DNA of 64,000 nucleotides from Leptodactylus fallax (GCA_947044405.1 CAMRHE010000166.1:3721501-3785500), one strand, 5' to 3'. Shown: positions 20,367 through 30,512, counted from the first letter of the stretch. The notes: generated from the letters alone by a model not told the origin. Translations and numbers: made by a program.

Positions 20367-23348
20367 TTGGACCCTTGTGATACTTTTTTTTTTTGTTTTT
20401 TATCTGTCTTTTTGTTCTGCTTGAAAATGGGATCTTTTGTGTATGCAGACAATTCCTTTGTCTATACAAGAGAGGAAATTCTGCAGCTCAGAGACACAGC
20501 AGGACGGCATACCATCTGGTCACAAATCCCCCGTGAGATTTGGAGAAAGAAAAAGCGGGTGAGGGGATGCAGAGCTGGTACTCTTCAGAGGACTAAAAAG
20601 AGGCGTTACCAACCAGCTGTTCCCTCCATCATCATGGGCAATGTGAGATCTCTTGCAAACAAGATGGATGAACTAACAGTGCTCACCAGGCATCATCAGG
20701 AGTTTCGGGTGTGCAGCATGATGCTACTTACAGAGACTTGGCTCACTGAAGTTACTCCAGACACTCTGGTCTCCTTGGATGGTTTTAAACTCCTTCGGGC
20801 AGACAGGACAAGGGAGAGCGGTAAGAGGAAAGGAGGAGGGTTGGCAATGTTTGTGAATAATAGATGGTGTAATCCTAGGCACATTGTGATTAAGGAGCAA
20901 ACTTGCTGTAAGGACATTGAACTATTAGCTGTGAGCATGAGACCTTTCTACCTACCAAGGGAACTATCACATGTCATCGTGATAGCTGCATATGTCCCCC
21001 CCTCTGTGAAAGCTGACACTGCCTGCGAGGTCCTACAAGCCACGCTGAGCCAGTTACAGTTAAAACATCCCCAGGCCCTCTTTCTTCTGTCGGGTGATTT
21101 CAACCATGCCTCTCCATCATCCACACTGCCCAGTTTCACACAGTATGTAACCTGCCACACAAGAGACAACAAAACACTGGACTTGTTCTTTGCCAACGTG
21201 AGGGAGGCATATAACTCATCAGCCCTACCGCCCCTGGGGAGATCGGATCACAACCTAGTACATCTCCGACCTGTGTACAAGCCACTTGTACGTAGAGAAC
21301 CAGCTGTCACCCGCACAGTGAGGATATGGTCCGAGGAGAGTGATGAGGCTCTGAGGGATTGTTTTGACACAACCGCATGGGAAGTGCTGCAGGATTCTTA
21401 TGGAGAAGATATAGAAGGACTCACACACTGCATAACAGACTACATTAATTTTTGTGTGGACAACACAGTACCCACAAAAGTGGTGAGGTGCTTCTCCAAT
21501 AACAAACCATGGATTAACTCTGATATAAAAACACTACTTAAGGAGAAAAAGATGGCATTCAGGACAAGAGATAAGGAGGGGTTGAGGGAAGTACAAAAGG
21601 AGCTGAGGCATCAAATCAGGCAGGGAAAAGCCAGTTATAAAGAAAAAATGGAAAAGCAAATGGAAAGAAAAGACATAAGGGGGGTCTGGGAGGGGCTAAA
21701 GTCAATTTCGGGTCATAAACAGTCTGTCTGCCAGATTGAGGCAGATGTTAATTGGCTTAATGAACTAAACCTATTCTTCAACAGATTTGATCACACACCA
21801 GCTCCTCCCACCCCAGCATGTCCTTCAGCTCCCCTCACCACAATGACTTCACCTCATTCACCCCATGTGGCTACTTCCCAACAGACCAGTGAATCCAGAA
21901 ATCCGTCTTTATCTGGCCACAGTCTGACCTTCACACGGGCCCAGGTGAGGAAGGAGATGAAAAAGATCAAGGCGAGGAAAGCCGCAGGGCCAGATGACAT
22001 CAGTGCAAGGCTAATTAAGACTTGCGGGGACCAGCTGTGTGGTATAATTACATATATGTATAATATGAGCCTGAGGCAGGAAATAGTCCCTGAATTATGG
22101 AAATCTTCTTGTGTGGTACCAGTTCCAAAGAAACCCCACCCTATGGATCTCAACGACTACAGACCTGTAGCACTGACATCCCACCTGATGAAGATCTTGG
22201 AGAGATTGGTTCTCACACATCTCCGCCCTCTAGTGAGCCCCGCTATGGACCCCCTCCAGTTTGCTTATCGGCCGGGCATTGGGGTAGATGATGCCATCAT
22301 CCATCTTCTGCACAGGGCTCTGTCTCACCTGGAGAAACCAGGGAACACAGTGAAAATAATGTTCTTTGACTTCTCCAGTGCTTTTAACACCATACAGCCC
22401 AGGTTATTGAGGGACAAGCTGGGCCTTGCTGGAGTGGACCACCACCTCTCCAACTGGATCCTAGACTACCTCACAAATCGACCTCAATACGTGAGAGCCC
22501 GAGACTGTGTGTCAGGTACCGTGATCTGTAATATGGGGGCACCTCAGGGTTCGGTTCTCGCCCCTTTCCTCTTCACACTGTACACTGCAGATTTTAGGTG
22601 TAACTCATCCAGCTGCTACCTACAGAAGTATTCTGACGACTCTGCAATAGTGGGTCTCATCACAGATGATGATGACAGGGAGTACAGAGAACTGAACCAG
22701 GATTTTGTGGACTGGTGCCACCGGAACCACCTGAAGATTAACGCGGGGAAGACCAAGGAGATGGTGGTGGACTTCCGCAAAGGCAGAAGCCCTCCTAAAC
22801 CAGTGGACATCCTGGGGACGGGCATCGAGATTGTGAACACCTATAAGTACCTGGGTTTGCTCCTTAATAATAAGCTGGACTGGGCAGATCATATGGAGGC
22901 CCTGTACAGGAAGGGCCACAGCAGGCTCTACCTGCTTAGGAAACTGAGAGCCTTTGGAATCCAGGGGGCACTTCTTAGAACTTTCTTCAACTCGGTAGTG
23001 GCATCAGCCATCTTCTTTGGAGTGGCCTGCTGGGGGAGCAGTATATCAACCAGGGACAGAAATAAACTTGACAAGCTGATTAGAAAGGCCATCTCTGTCC
23101 TGGGGAGCCCACTGGACCCAGTGCAGGTGGTGGGTGACAGAAGGATACTGTCCGTGGTGAGCTCCATGCAGAAGAAGAAGTCCCATCCCATGCATGAGAC
23201 TGTGATCGCGCTGAGCAGTACTGTCAGTGACCGACTGCTCCACCCTAGGTGTGAGAAGGAGCGCTATCGGAAGTCTTTCCTCCCCACCGCGGTTAGGCTG
23301 TACAACCAACACCGACCTAAGCAGAGATCATTACACACAGAGAACTGA
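20367..23348 (+). CDS. Rex1-type endonuclease/reverse transcriptase
   Basis: An uninterrupted 993-codon ORF encodes the single long protein of a Rex1/Babar-type LINE, which nicks target DNA and reverse-transcribes its RNA onto the nick. Residues ~90-300 are an apurinic-type endonuclease: GNVRSLANKMDEL (~91), TETWLTEV (~123), SGDFNH (~241) and GRSDHNLV (~291). Residues ~590-860 are the reverse transcriptase: DYRPVALTSHLMKILERLV, FDFSSAFNTI (~666), GAPQGSVLAPF (~724) and YSDDSAIVG (~754, catalytic aspartates). The C-terminal ~130 residues are the LINE tail region. An internal ATG at 20427 (MGSFVYADN) sits in a better start context (A at -3, G at +4), giving 973 residues. No lesion is visible, so it may be functional. 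Confidence 0.92.
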   Translation: MDPCDTFFFCFLSVFLFCLKMGSFVYADNSFVYTREEILQLRDTAGRHTIWSQIPREIWRKKKRVRGCRAGTLQRTKKRRYQPAVPSIIMGNVRSLANKMDELTVLTRHHQEFRVCSMMLLTETWLTEVTPDTLVSLDGFKLLRADRTRESGKRKGGGLAMFVNNRWCNPRHIVIKEQTCCKDIELLAVSMRPFYLPRELSHVIVIAAYVPPSVKADTACEVLQATLSQLQLKHPQALFLLSGDFNHASPSSTLPSFTQYVTCHTRDNKTLDLFFANVREAYNSSALPPLGRSDHNLVHLRPVYKPLVRREPAVTRTVRIWSEESDEALRDCFDTTAWEVLQDSYGEDIEGLTHCITDYINFCVDNTVPTKVVRCFSNNKPWINSDIKTLLKEKKMAFRTRDKEGLREVQKELRHQIRQGKASYKEKMEKQMERKDIRGVWEGLKSISGHKQSVCQIEADVNWLNELNLFFNRFDHTPAPPTPACPSAPLTTMTSPHSPHVATSQQTSESRNPSLSGHSLTFTRAQVRKEMKKIKARKAAGPDDISARLIKTCGDQLCGIITYMYNMSLRQEIVPELWKSSCVVPVPKKPHPMDLNDYRPVALTSHLMKILERLVLTHLRPLVSPAMDPLQFAYRPGIGVDDAIIHLLHRALSHLEKPGNTVKIMFFDFSSAFNTIQPRLLRDKLGLAGVDHHLSNWILDYLTNRPQYVRARDCVSGTVICNMGAPQGSVLAPFLFTLYTADFRCNSSSCYLQKYSDDSAIVGLITDDDDREYRELNQDFVDWCHRNHLKINAGKTKEMVVDFRKGRSPPKPVDILGTGIEIVNTYKYLGLLLNNKLDWADHMEALYRKGHSRLYLLRKLRAFGIQGALLRTFFNSVVASAIFFGVACWGSSISTRDRNKLDKLIRKAISVLGSPLDPVQVVGDRRILSVVSSMQKKKSHPMHETVIALSSTVSDRLLHPRCEKERYRKSFLPTAVRLYNQHRPKQRSLHTEN

Positions 23349-23531
23349 AATATCTCTCTGCCTGTTAAATCCCCCCCCCTCCTCCTCTGCTATGTCCTAT
23401 CTGTCTGTCTGCTATTAATGTAATGCCTCTCACCTTGGAACATTCCTGTACATGTTGTATTTGTATTTGTATCTGCTTATCTTTGCTGCTGTAACACACT
23501 GAATTTCCCCATTGTGGGACTATTAAAGGAC

Positions 23532-23585
<54 letters not shown>
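23532..23585. repeat. (ATT)n tail of Rex1 copy C
   Basis: About 17 ATT units follow the 3' end 'gggactattaaaggact', matching the tail of copy B. Confidence 0.92.
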
Positions 23586-23589
23586 CAGT

Positions 23590-23760
23590 TTTATAATCAC
23601 CAAACAATGTTATTACAGCCTGTAATAATAGTGCATGGCCGCTATAAAACAGATGGCGTGTTATGTGAATAGTGAAGGGGCCCCACATAGTATTATATGC
23701 TCCACAGTGGCCCCCACACAGTATTATATGCTCCCAACAGCCCCCCTCCACTCCCATGCT
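23590..23760. repeat. 31-bp minisatellite region within hAT right arm
   Basis: A block matching 4905-5010 (tgttattacagcctgtaata) precedes two to three units of the 31-bp repeat (tatgctccacagtggccccc). It links this hAT family to the repeat at 4645. Confidence 0.7.
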
Positions 23761-24734
23761 ATTTTTATAATCTGGGGTCTCCTCGGACCCCACAGTATAA
23801 TAATCATTGACCCAGGGAAGGTGAATAAAAATAACAAACACTGATACTCACCTTGCCTCACCTTTCCTGGGCTATCTTCAGCATCTTCAGCCATTTTCAG
23901 ACGTCCCTGCTGAGTCCTGTGATTGGTCCTCAGCAGTCAGGTGGGCGCACACTGATGTCATTACGCCGCTGCGCCCCATGTGACCACTGGGGCCTAATCA
24001 CAGGTGTCAGCGTGGCCTCAGTCTCATGACGGAACGGCCCCGGAAAGAGGTGAGTATAAGTATTTATTATTTTAAGTCATATTTAAGTTATTTAATAAAC
24101 AGGCTTTCCCCGACCACTATCATAGTGGTCCGGGGCCCCGGCCATATCCAGCTGTCCACGGACCCTGAACCCCGCCGGGCCCGGTTGCAGTTGCACCCCC
24201 TGCGACCACAATTGCGATCGTTATGCCACTGCCTATTCTGTTCAGTTTTTGCGGAATGGACTCGCCCATAGAAGCCTATGGGAGACTAAAAACCTAGGAC
24301 CTGCTGTACTCAGTGTGTCATCAGTGTGCCGTCCGTTTTCGTGGACAAGCTAGGGATATAATTACTGTAGGTGTCACCTGTGTTTTTTATGGTGGATCCG
24401 CAAACTAGGATCACACACTGATGGCACACTGAAGACACTCTGTCCACAAAAACTGAACACAAATTACTAGTTTGCTGACCTCAAAATACACACGGTCGTC
24501 TGCAACTAGCCTTATGCTGTGTCTGCAACTAGCCTTATGCAGTCACCTTTGCAGTGGTTAAAAGGCTACACCCGTAGCGATACCAGCAGATAAGTCACTG
24601 CAAAAACCACCCAATTTTGAGTGTTTTTTTGCAGGTGGCAGCTTGCAGGAAAACACACTGTACAATATGTGATAGAAATTTAGCAAATATATGCTTTGTG
24701 TGCCCCACCCATAAAGAGTTTTTTCTGGACTTAT

Positions 24735-25094
24735 ATTTTGATGACCTCTCCTTAGGACAAGTTCTCAATATAAGATTGGTCGAGTCTGACACCTGGGGCC
24801 CACACAGATCAGCTGTTTGGAGAGACTATGGCTCTCACAAGCACTGCTGCTTCTTCCCTGAGCCGATGACGTCATGTTCATTGGTCACATGGTACAGGAG
24901 CAGCTCAGTCTTGTTCAAGTGAATGGGGCTGAGCTATAATACCAAGCACAGCCCCTACAATATGTACAGTGCTAAGCTTGGTATTCAGTAACAACCAGCT
25001 GATCTGTGGGGGTCCTTGGCCCTACCACTGATCTCATATTAATGATCTATCCTAAGGAAAGGTCCTTGATATAAAAGTTCCACAAAACCCCTTT
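24735..25094. mobile_element. TTAA-ended MITE, weakly bounded on left
   Basis: The interior has the 'gatctatcctaaggaaaggt' motif and an inverted 'ctccttaggacaag' block near the left. The right end is AAAACCCCTTTAA. It is non-coding and the left boundary is uncertain. Confidence 0.45.
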
Positions 25095-25937
25095 AATCTG
25101 GCTGTCACCTCATATTGTGAACAGAGTGTTCTGCTCAACTATTAGTCCAATTGGCACAAAAATATTGTTCACTATATTCTCTCATTTGTTCCTAATAGTC
25201 AAGCAGCATAATATTTTTATGAGTTCTGGACTATAGCGGGCCTCTCCCCATAATATGCTGTCCTTAAACAGCATTTTCAGATGAAAGATCCACTTATATT
25301 AGAGTATATGAGCAGTGAATTAGGTTTAGCTGATCGGAGAAAGGATCCACTTTCACAGGAAGGATCCTCCTACTCCCCTGTAGTGATGGAGCCCTTTGTT
25401 TCCTATGAATCTCTATGTAAAGCAGTTCTTGTCTGGATTGTTATACCTGATTGTCAGATAACTTGCAGTAAATCAATGTAAAGATGTTTCCCACTGAAAG
25501 CTGGGGACTGAGAAATGCCAGCAGGAGGAGATTCCCAGCCTTGCTGTGTCTCTTTCCTGCTACAGCATATTTTGCTATTATTTCATGACCCATTTTCATT
25601 AAACTCTGTGAAGTTCAGGGTCAAAACTGTTTATAAAAATGATAAGTTAGAAAGGAAATAATAGTTGTAGATTCTGGAAATGTCAGCGTACACTACCCCC
25701 TGCTCCTCACTACATTATGGAAAGGCTAAGATCCATAATACAATATTTAACAAGAATATTTGACAGAAAAGAGTTTTAAAGGAATATTGAAATGGAAATA
25801 TTCTGTATGTAATATACTATTGCTCTGTGCAGCTCCATTTGCTTCTGTTTTGTTATTTGTACTATATGTCCTATAAGAACCCATCAGCCATGCATGTCCT
25901 GCATTCACTGGATACATTCCATACATGACACATGCAC
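25095..25937. other. No gene seen
   Basis: AT-rich sequence without coding frames above 70 codons or recognisable repeats. Confidence 0.5.
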
Positions 25938-25939
25938 TA

Positions 25940-27506
25940 CAGTCATGGCCAAAAGTTTTGAGAATGACACAAATATTCTATTTTCACATGATCTGCTGCC
26001 CTCTGGTTTTTATGTGTGTTTGTCAGATGTTTTTATCACATACAGAAATAGAATTGCATTCATATTATGAGTAACAGAAGCTTATATTGACAGTTAGAAT
26101 GAGTTAATGCAGCAAGTCAATATTTGCAGTGTTGACCCTTCTTCTTCAGGACCTCTGTAATTCTCCCTGGCATGCTCTCAATCAACTTCTGGACCAAATC
26201 CTAACTGATAGCAGTCCATTCTTGCAGAATCAATGCTTTAATTTTGTCTGAATTTGTTGGTTTTTGTTTGTCCACCCGTCTCTTGATGATTGACCACAAG
26301 TTCTCAATGGGATTAAGATCTGGGGAGTTTCCAGGCCATGGACCCAAAATCTCTATGTTTTGCTCCCTGAGCCATTTAGTTATCACCTTTGCTTTATGGC
26401 AAGGTGCTCCATCATGCTGGAAAAGGCATTGTTGAGCGCCAAACTGCTCTTGGACGGTTGGGAGAAGTTGCTCTTGGAGGACATTCTGGTACCATTCTTT
26501 ATTCATGGCTGTGTTTTTAGGCAAGACTGTGAGAGAGCCGATTCCTTTGGCTGAGAAGCAACCCCACACATGAATGGTTTCAGGATGCTTTACAGTTGGC
26601 ATGAGACAAGACTGGTGGTAGCGCTCACCTCTTCTTCTCCGAATAAGCTGTTTTCCAGATGTTCCAAACAATCAAAAAGGGGATTCATCAGAGAAAATGA
26701 CTTTACCCCAGTCCTCAGCAGTCCACTCCCTGTACCTTTTACAGAATATCAGTCTGTCCCTGATGTTTTTTCTGGAGAGAAGTGGCTTCTTTGCTGCCCT
26801 CCTTGAGACCAGGCCTTGCTCCAAGAGTCTCCGCCTCACAGTGCGTGCAGATGCACTCACATCTGCCTGCTGCCATTCCTCAGCAAGCTCTGCACTGCTG
26901 GTAGCCCGATCCCGCAGCTGAAACACTTTTAAGAGACGGTCCTGCCGCTTGCTGGTCTTTCTTGGGCGCCCTGGAGCCTTTTTGGCACCAATGGAACCTC
27001 TCTCCTTGAAGTTCTTGATGATGCGATAGATTGTTGACTGAGGTGCAATCTTTCTAGCTGCAATACTCTTCCCAGTTAGGCCATTTTTGTGCAGTGCAAT
27101 GATGACTGCACGTGTTTCTTTAGAGATAACCATGGTTAACAGAAGAGAAACAATGATGGCAAGCACCAGCCTCCTTTTAAAGTGTCCAGTGGTGTCATTC
27201 TTACTTAATCATGACAGATTGATCTCCAGCCCTGTCCTCATCAACACCCACACCTGTGTTAATGGAGCAATCACTGAAACGATGTTAGGTGGTCCTTTTA
27301 AGGCAGGGCTGCAATGATGTTGAAATGTGTTTTGGGGGATAAAGTTCATTTTCTAGGCAAATATTGACTTTGTAAGTAATTGCTGTTAAGCTGATCACTC
27401 TTTATAACATTCTGGAGTATATGCAAATTGCCATTAGAAAAACTGAAGCAGTAGACTTTGTAAAAATTAATATTTGTATCATTCTCAAAACTTTTGGCCA
27501 TGACTG
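25940..27506 (-). mobile_element. Tc1-like transposon (DD35E type), copy 1
   Basis: A 1567-bp element has inverted ends CAGTCATGGCCAAAAGTTTT, flanked by TA at 25938-25939 and 27507-27508. It carries one minus-strand transposase gene. A second copy in the same orientation lies about 1 kb downstream (~28496-30064). Confidence 0.93.
26117..27133 (-). pseudogene. Tc1 transposase with two premature stops
   Basis: The frame from the ATG at 27133 to the stop at 26117 corresponds to 338 residues. It has a helix-turn-helix (GLTGKSIAARKIAPQSTIYR), an AT-hook-like GRPRK (~55-59), and catalytic residues in FSDES (D149), FQHDGAPCH (D241) and SPDLNPIENLW (E277). That leaves 35 residues between the last two, a DD35E spacing rather than DD34E. 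Two nonsense codons interrupt it: TGA at 26672-26674 (codon 154, CGA in copy 2) and TAG at 26201-26203 (CAG in copy 2). Both are C-to-T changes. The reading frame is otherwise intact. Confidence 0.9.
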
Positions 27507-27508
27507 TA

Positions 27509-28009
27509 GATTCTGACAAGGGATGGAAAATGGGTCATAGAGCAAGCCATGAAAAGAAATGTAATACCATGATTTTCTTTTCATGATTTTATTTTCTTAT
27601 CTGAGGAGCATATCCCAAGTGGGATATATATTATGGAAAATCTTTGTTTGATCCCAATATTAAATTTCCAGTTCTACTATTTCCTTATGTCCAACCAGCA
27701 GCACATTATGGGTATTTCTGCCCCTGTATGCTGGTAGGACAAGCAGAATTTTAAATTTACAGACTTAATTAATTAAATAATGCCCACCCTATAAGAGGCC
27801 AAAGGAGTCCTCCCCCCACTGTGTTTTTTCTGTCCTGTGTGGTAGGACAGGTGGAGAGAGGCCTTCTTTTGTCCTCCTATATGTATTTCCTTCTCTTCTT
27901 TTATATACTCACCCTATTTTTTTTTTTTTTTTTTTTTTTAAGCATATTTAGTACTTTCGGCGGAAGTGGGAGGAGGCGCAGGGGAGGTACTTCCTACTCC
28001 ACCTTCCTA
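27509..28009. other. Between two Tc1 copies; no gene seen
   Basis: AT-rich sequence with T runs near 27919-27940 and a purine-rich block (27958-27990). Nothing here is coding. Confidence 0.45.
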
Positions 28010-28239
28010 TTTTTTTTTTTTTTTGAGTTGGAAGGGACCTCAAGGGCCATCGGGTCCAACCCCTGCGAGTGCAGGTTTTCCTAAATAATCCCAGCTATAT
28101 GTTTATCCAGTTTCCACTTGAAGATTTCCATTGATGAAGAGCTCACCACCTCCCGTGGCAACCTATTCCACTCCCTCACTACCCTCACTGTCAGAAAGTT
28201 AAACCTAATGTCTAATCTATATCTCCTTCCCTTTTGTTT

Positions 28240-28670
28240 CTTTCCTTTCCTTTTTTTTTTTTCCTCCGGTGTTGGGGGGGGGGGGGGTCCTTTTGTGGGT
28301 GTTTTTTTTTTTTTTTTTTTTTTTACGGTTTTTTTCCCCTCTTTGGCTTTTTTGTTGGATATAAAAAATCCTTTTTTTTTTTTGGGGTTTTTTTTGGGGG
28401 GGGTTTGGGGGCCTTCCTCCTTTTTTTTTGTTTTTTTTTGGTTTTGTTTTTTTTTTTTTTTTTTTTTTTTTTTTTGGGGGGGGCGGGGGGGGGGGGGGGG
28501 GGGTGGGGGTGTGGGGGGTGGAAAAAATATTTTTTTTTTTTTTTTTTTGGGGTGTTGTGTTTTTTTTTTTTGTGTGTTTGTTTTTTTTTTTTTTATATAT
28601 AAATTTATTTTTTTTTTTTTTTTAGTGGTGGTTGTTGTGTTGGGTGGGGGGGGGGGGGGGGGGGGGGGGG
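28240..28670. other. Homopolymer T/G tract, suspected sequence artefact
   Basis: Runs of T and G dominate. The expected content is the rest of the CR1 3' region and the left end of Tc1 copy 2. Faint traces of the Tc1 end remain near 28570-28620 ('tttgtgtgtttgttt' against 'tttatgtgtgtttgtcag' in copy 1). Poly-Phe/poly-Gly frames across it are not genes. Confidence 0.6.
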
Positions 28671-28672
28671 AG

Positions 28673-29146
28673 TCAATATTTGCAGTGTCAATATTTTCTT
28701 CTTCAGGACCTCTGCAATTCTCCCTGGCATGCTCTCAATCAACTTCTGGACCAAATCCTGACTGATAGCAGTCCATTCTTGCAGAATCAATGCTTTCATT
28801 TTGTCTGAATTTGTTGGTTTTTGTTTGTCCACCCGTCTCTTGATGATTGACCACAAGTTCTCAATGGGATTAAGATCTGGGGAGTTTCTAGGCCATGGAC
28901 CCAAAATCTCTATGTTTTGTTCCCCGGGCCATTTAGTTACCCCCTTTGTTTTTGGGGGGGGGGCCCCCCCTTGGGGGAAAGGGGGTTGTGGGGCCCCCAA
29001 CCCCCCGGGGGGGGGGGGGGGGGGGGGGCGTGGGGGGGGCATTCGGGTTCCTTTTTTTTTTTTGGTGTGTGTTTGGGGGGGGGGGGGGGGGGGGGGCGGC
29101 CCCGGGGGGGGGGGGGCCACCCCCGGGGGGTGGGGGTGGGTTGTTT

Positions 29147-29181
<35 letters not shown>

Positions 29182-29691
29182 CTCCCCCCCTCTTTTTGTT
29201 GTTTTGTTTTTGGGGGATGTTCCAAACAATCGAAAAGGGGATTCATCAGAGAAAATGACTTTCCCCCAGTCCTCAGCAGTCCACTCCCTGTACCTTTTGC
29301 AGAATATCAGTCTGTCCCTGATGTTTTTTCTGGAGAGAAGTGGCTTCTTTGCTGCCCTCCTTGAGACCAGGCCTTGCTCCAAGAGTCTCCGCCTCACAGT
29401 GCGTGCAGATGCACTCACACCTGCCTGCTGCCATTCCTCAGCAAGCTCTGCACTGCTGGTAGCCCGATCCCGCAGCTGAAACACTTTTAAGAGACGGTCC
29501 TGCCGCTTGCTGGTCTTTCTTGGGCGCCCTGGAGCCTTTTTGGCACCAATGGAACCTCTCTCCTTGAAGTTCTTGATGATGCGATAGATTGTTGACTGAG
29601 GTGCAATCTTTCTAGCTGCAATACTCTTCCCAGTTAGGCCATTTTTGTGCAGTGCAATGATGACTGCACGTGTTTCTTTAGAGATAACCAT
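28673..29691 (-). pseudogene. Tc1 transposase copy 2, middle unreadable
   Basis: The N-terminal 153 residues (29691 down to about 29233) match copy 1 except one Gly/Asp difference. The codon that is TGA in copy 1 is CGA here. The C-terminal ~75 residues are also clean, and the codon that is TAG in copy 1 is CAG. Between them, 28938-29215 is homopolymer noise, so the catalytic centre cannot be read. If the noise is an artefact, this could be an intact gene. Confidence 0.65.
28938..29215. other. G/C/T homopolymer tract replacing transposase core, suspected artefact
   Basis: Between the shared anchors 'gccatttagtta' and 'gttccaaacaat', copy 1 has 290 bp (26371-26661) and copy 2 has 291 bp (28928-29219). 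Copy 2 is almost entirely G, C and T runs, yet its run boundaries follow copy 1 (for example 'gcattcgggttcc' against 'acattctggtacc'). Same length with scrambled bases indicates base-calling error rather than real repeat expansion. Confidence 0.7.
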
Positions 29692-30512
29692 GGTTAACAG
29701 AAGAGAAACAATGATGGCAAGCACCAGCCTCCTTTTAAAGTGTCCAGTGGTGTCATTCTTACTTAATCATGACAGATTGATCTCCAGCCCTGTCCTCATC
29801 AACACCCACACCTGTGTTAATGGAGCAATCACTGAAACGATGTTAGGTGGTCCTTTTAAGGCAGGGCTGCAATGATGTTGAAATGTGTTTTGGGGGATAA
29901 AGTTCATTTTCTAGGCAAATATTGACTTTGCAAGTAATTGCTGTTAAGCTGATCACTCTTTATAACATTCTGGAGTATATGCAAATTGCCATTAGAAAAA
30001 CTGAAGCAGTAGACTTTTTAAAAATTAATATTTGTATCATTCTCAAAACTTTTGGCCATGACTGTACACAGTATTCCAGGTGGGGTCTGACCAGGGCAGA
30101 GTACAGCGGAATAATTACCTCTCTTGATCTAGATTCAATGCTTGTCTTGATACATCCCAAAATTTTGTTAGCCTTTTTTGCAACAGCACCGCCCTGTTGA
30201 CTCATGTTGAATTTGTGATCTACTATTATACCCAAGTCCATTTCCCTTATGCTATCACTTAGTTCTATTCCTCCCATACTATATATGCTTTTTACATTTC
30301 TGTTACCCAGATGTAGGACTTTGCATTTGTCCCTGTTAAATACCATTCTGTTCGCCTCAGCCCATTGTTCCAGTGTCTAAATCCTTTTGAATACACTCTC
30401 TCTCCTCTCTAGTGTTGGCTGTTTCTCCTATCTTCGTATCATCTGCAAATTTTATGAGTTCCCCAATAATTCCATCATCCAGATCATTTATAAAGATATT
30501 AAAAAGTACTGT

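Larger units (their letters stand above)
20235..23585 (+). mobile_element. Rex1 LINE copy C, near full length
   Basis: The element begins just after a 23-base T run with CCAAGATGGCGCCGCTGG, then a short 5' leader. One long ORF (20367-23348) follows, then a ~190-bp 3' UTR and an (ATT)n tail to 23585. It lies inside the hAT element at 19833. The T run is probably part of the hAT target, since a T run occurs at a similar place in the related arm at 32935. I could not define a target duplication. Confidence 0.88.
19833..24231. mobile_element. hAT-type non-autonomous element, 8-bp TSD
   Basis: The left end is CAGTGGCGTAAC (19833). The right end reads CAGTGGCATAACG when reverse complemented (to 24231). 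The flanking 8-bp duplication CCTATTCT is perfect (19825-19832 and 24232-24239). Excluding the Rex1 LINE inside it, the element is about 1 kb with no transposase. Its right arm carries two to three units of the 31-bp minisatellite (23683-23740) and the block 'cccagggaaggtga' also seen near 33140. The left end recurs at 32854. Confidence 0.9.
19664..24513. mobile_element. Outer MITE split by nested insertions
   Basis: The left end TTAGGCCCCTTGCAGATGAC (19664) pairs with the right end that reads TAAGGCTAGTTGCAGACGAC when reverse complemented (to about 24513). Both continue into CGTG. Without the hAT insertion (19833-24231 and its duplication) the element would be about 0.45 kb. The right end is followed by a short direct duplication of its last ~23 bases (24519-24540). 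Confidence 0.65.
28496..30064 (-). mobile_element. Tc1-like transposon (DD35E type), copy 2
   Basis: The right end is clear (to 30064, then TA). The left end is obscured and is placed near 28496 by the length of copy 1. Outside the two noisy blocks it is nearly identical to copy 1. It interrupts a CR1 LINE. Confidence 0.8.
28025..30512 (-). mobile_element. CR1 LINE, minus strand, split by Tc1 copy 2
   Basis: 28025-28240 matches the well-known CR1 3' region, including 'gagttggaagggacctca', 'cacctcccgtggcaacct' and 'ccctcactgtcagaaagtt'. The coding part resumes at 30067 after the Tc1 insertion. It includes the reverse transcriptase motif FADDTKIG (about 30432-30460) and the C-terminal block LVRPHLEYCVQ ending exactly at the Tc1 junction. 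It is 5'-truncated near 30512. Confidence 0.8.

Noticed and set aside
28118..29364. Poly-Phe, poly-Gly and poly-Pro frames of up to 215 codons
   Set aside because: They come from homopolymer noise; the underlying sequence is CR1 and Tc1.
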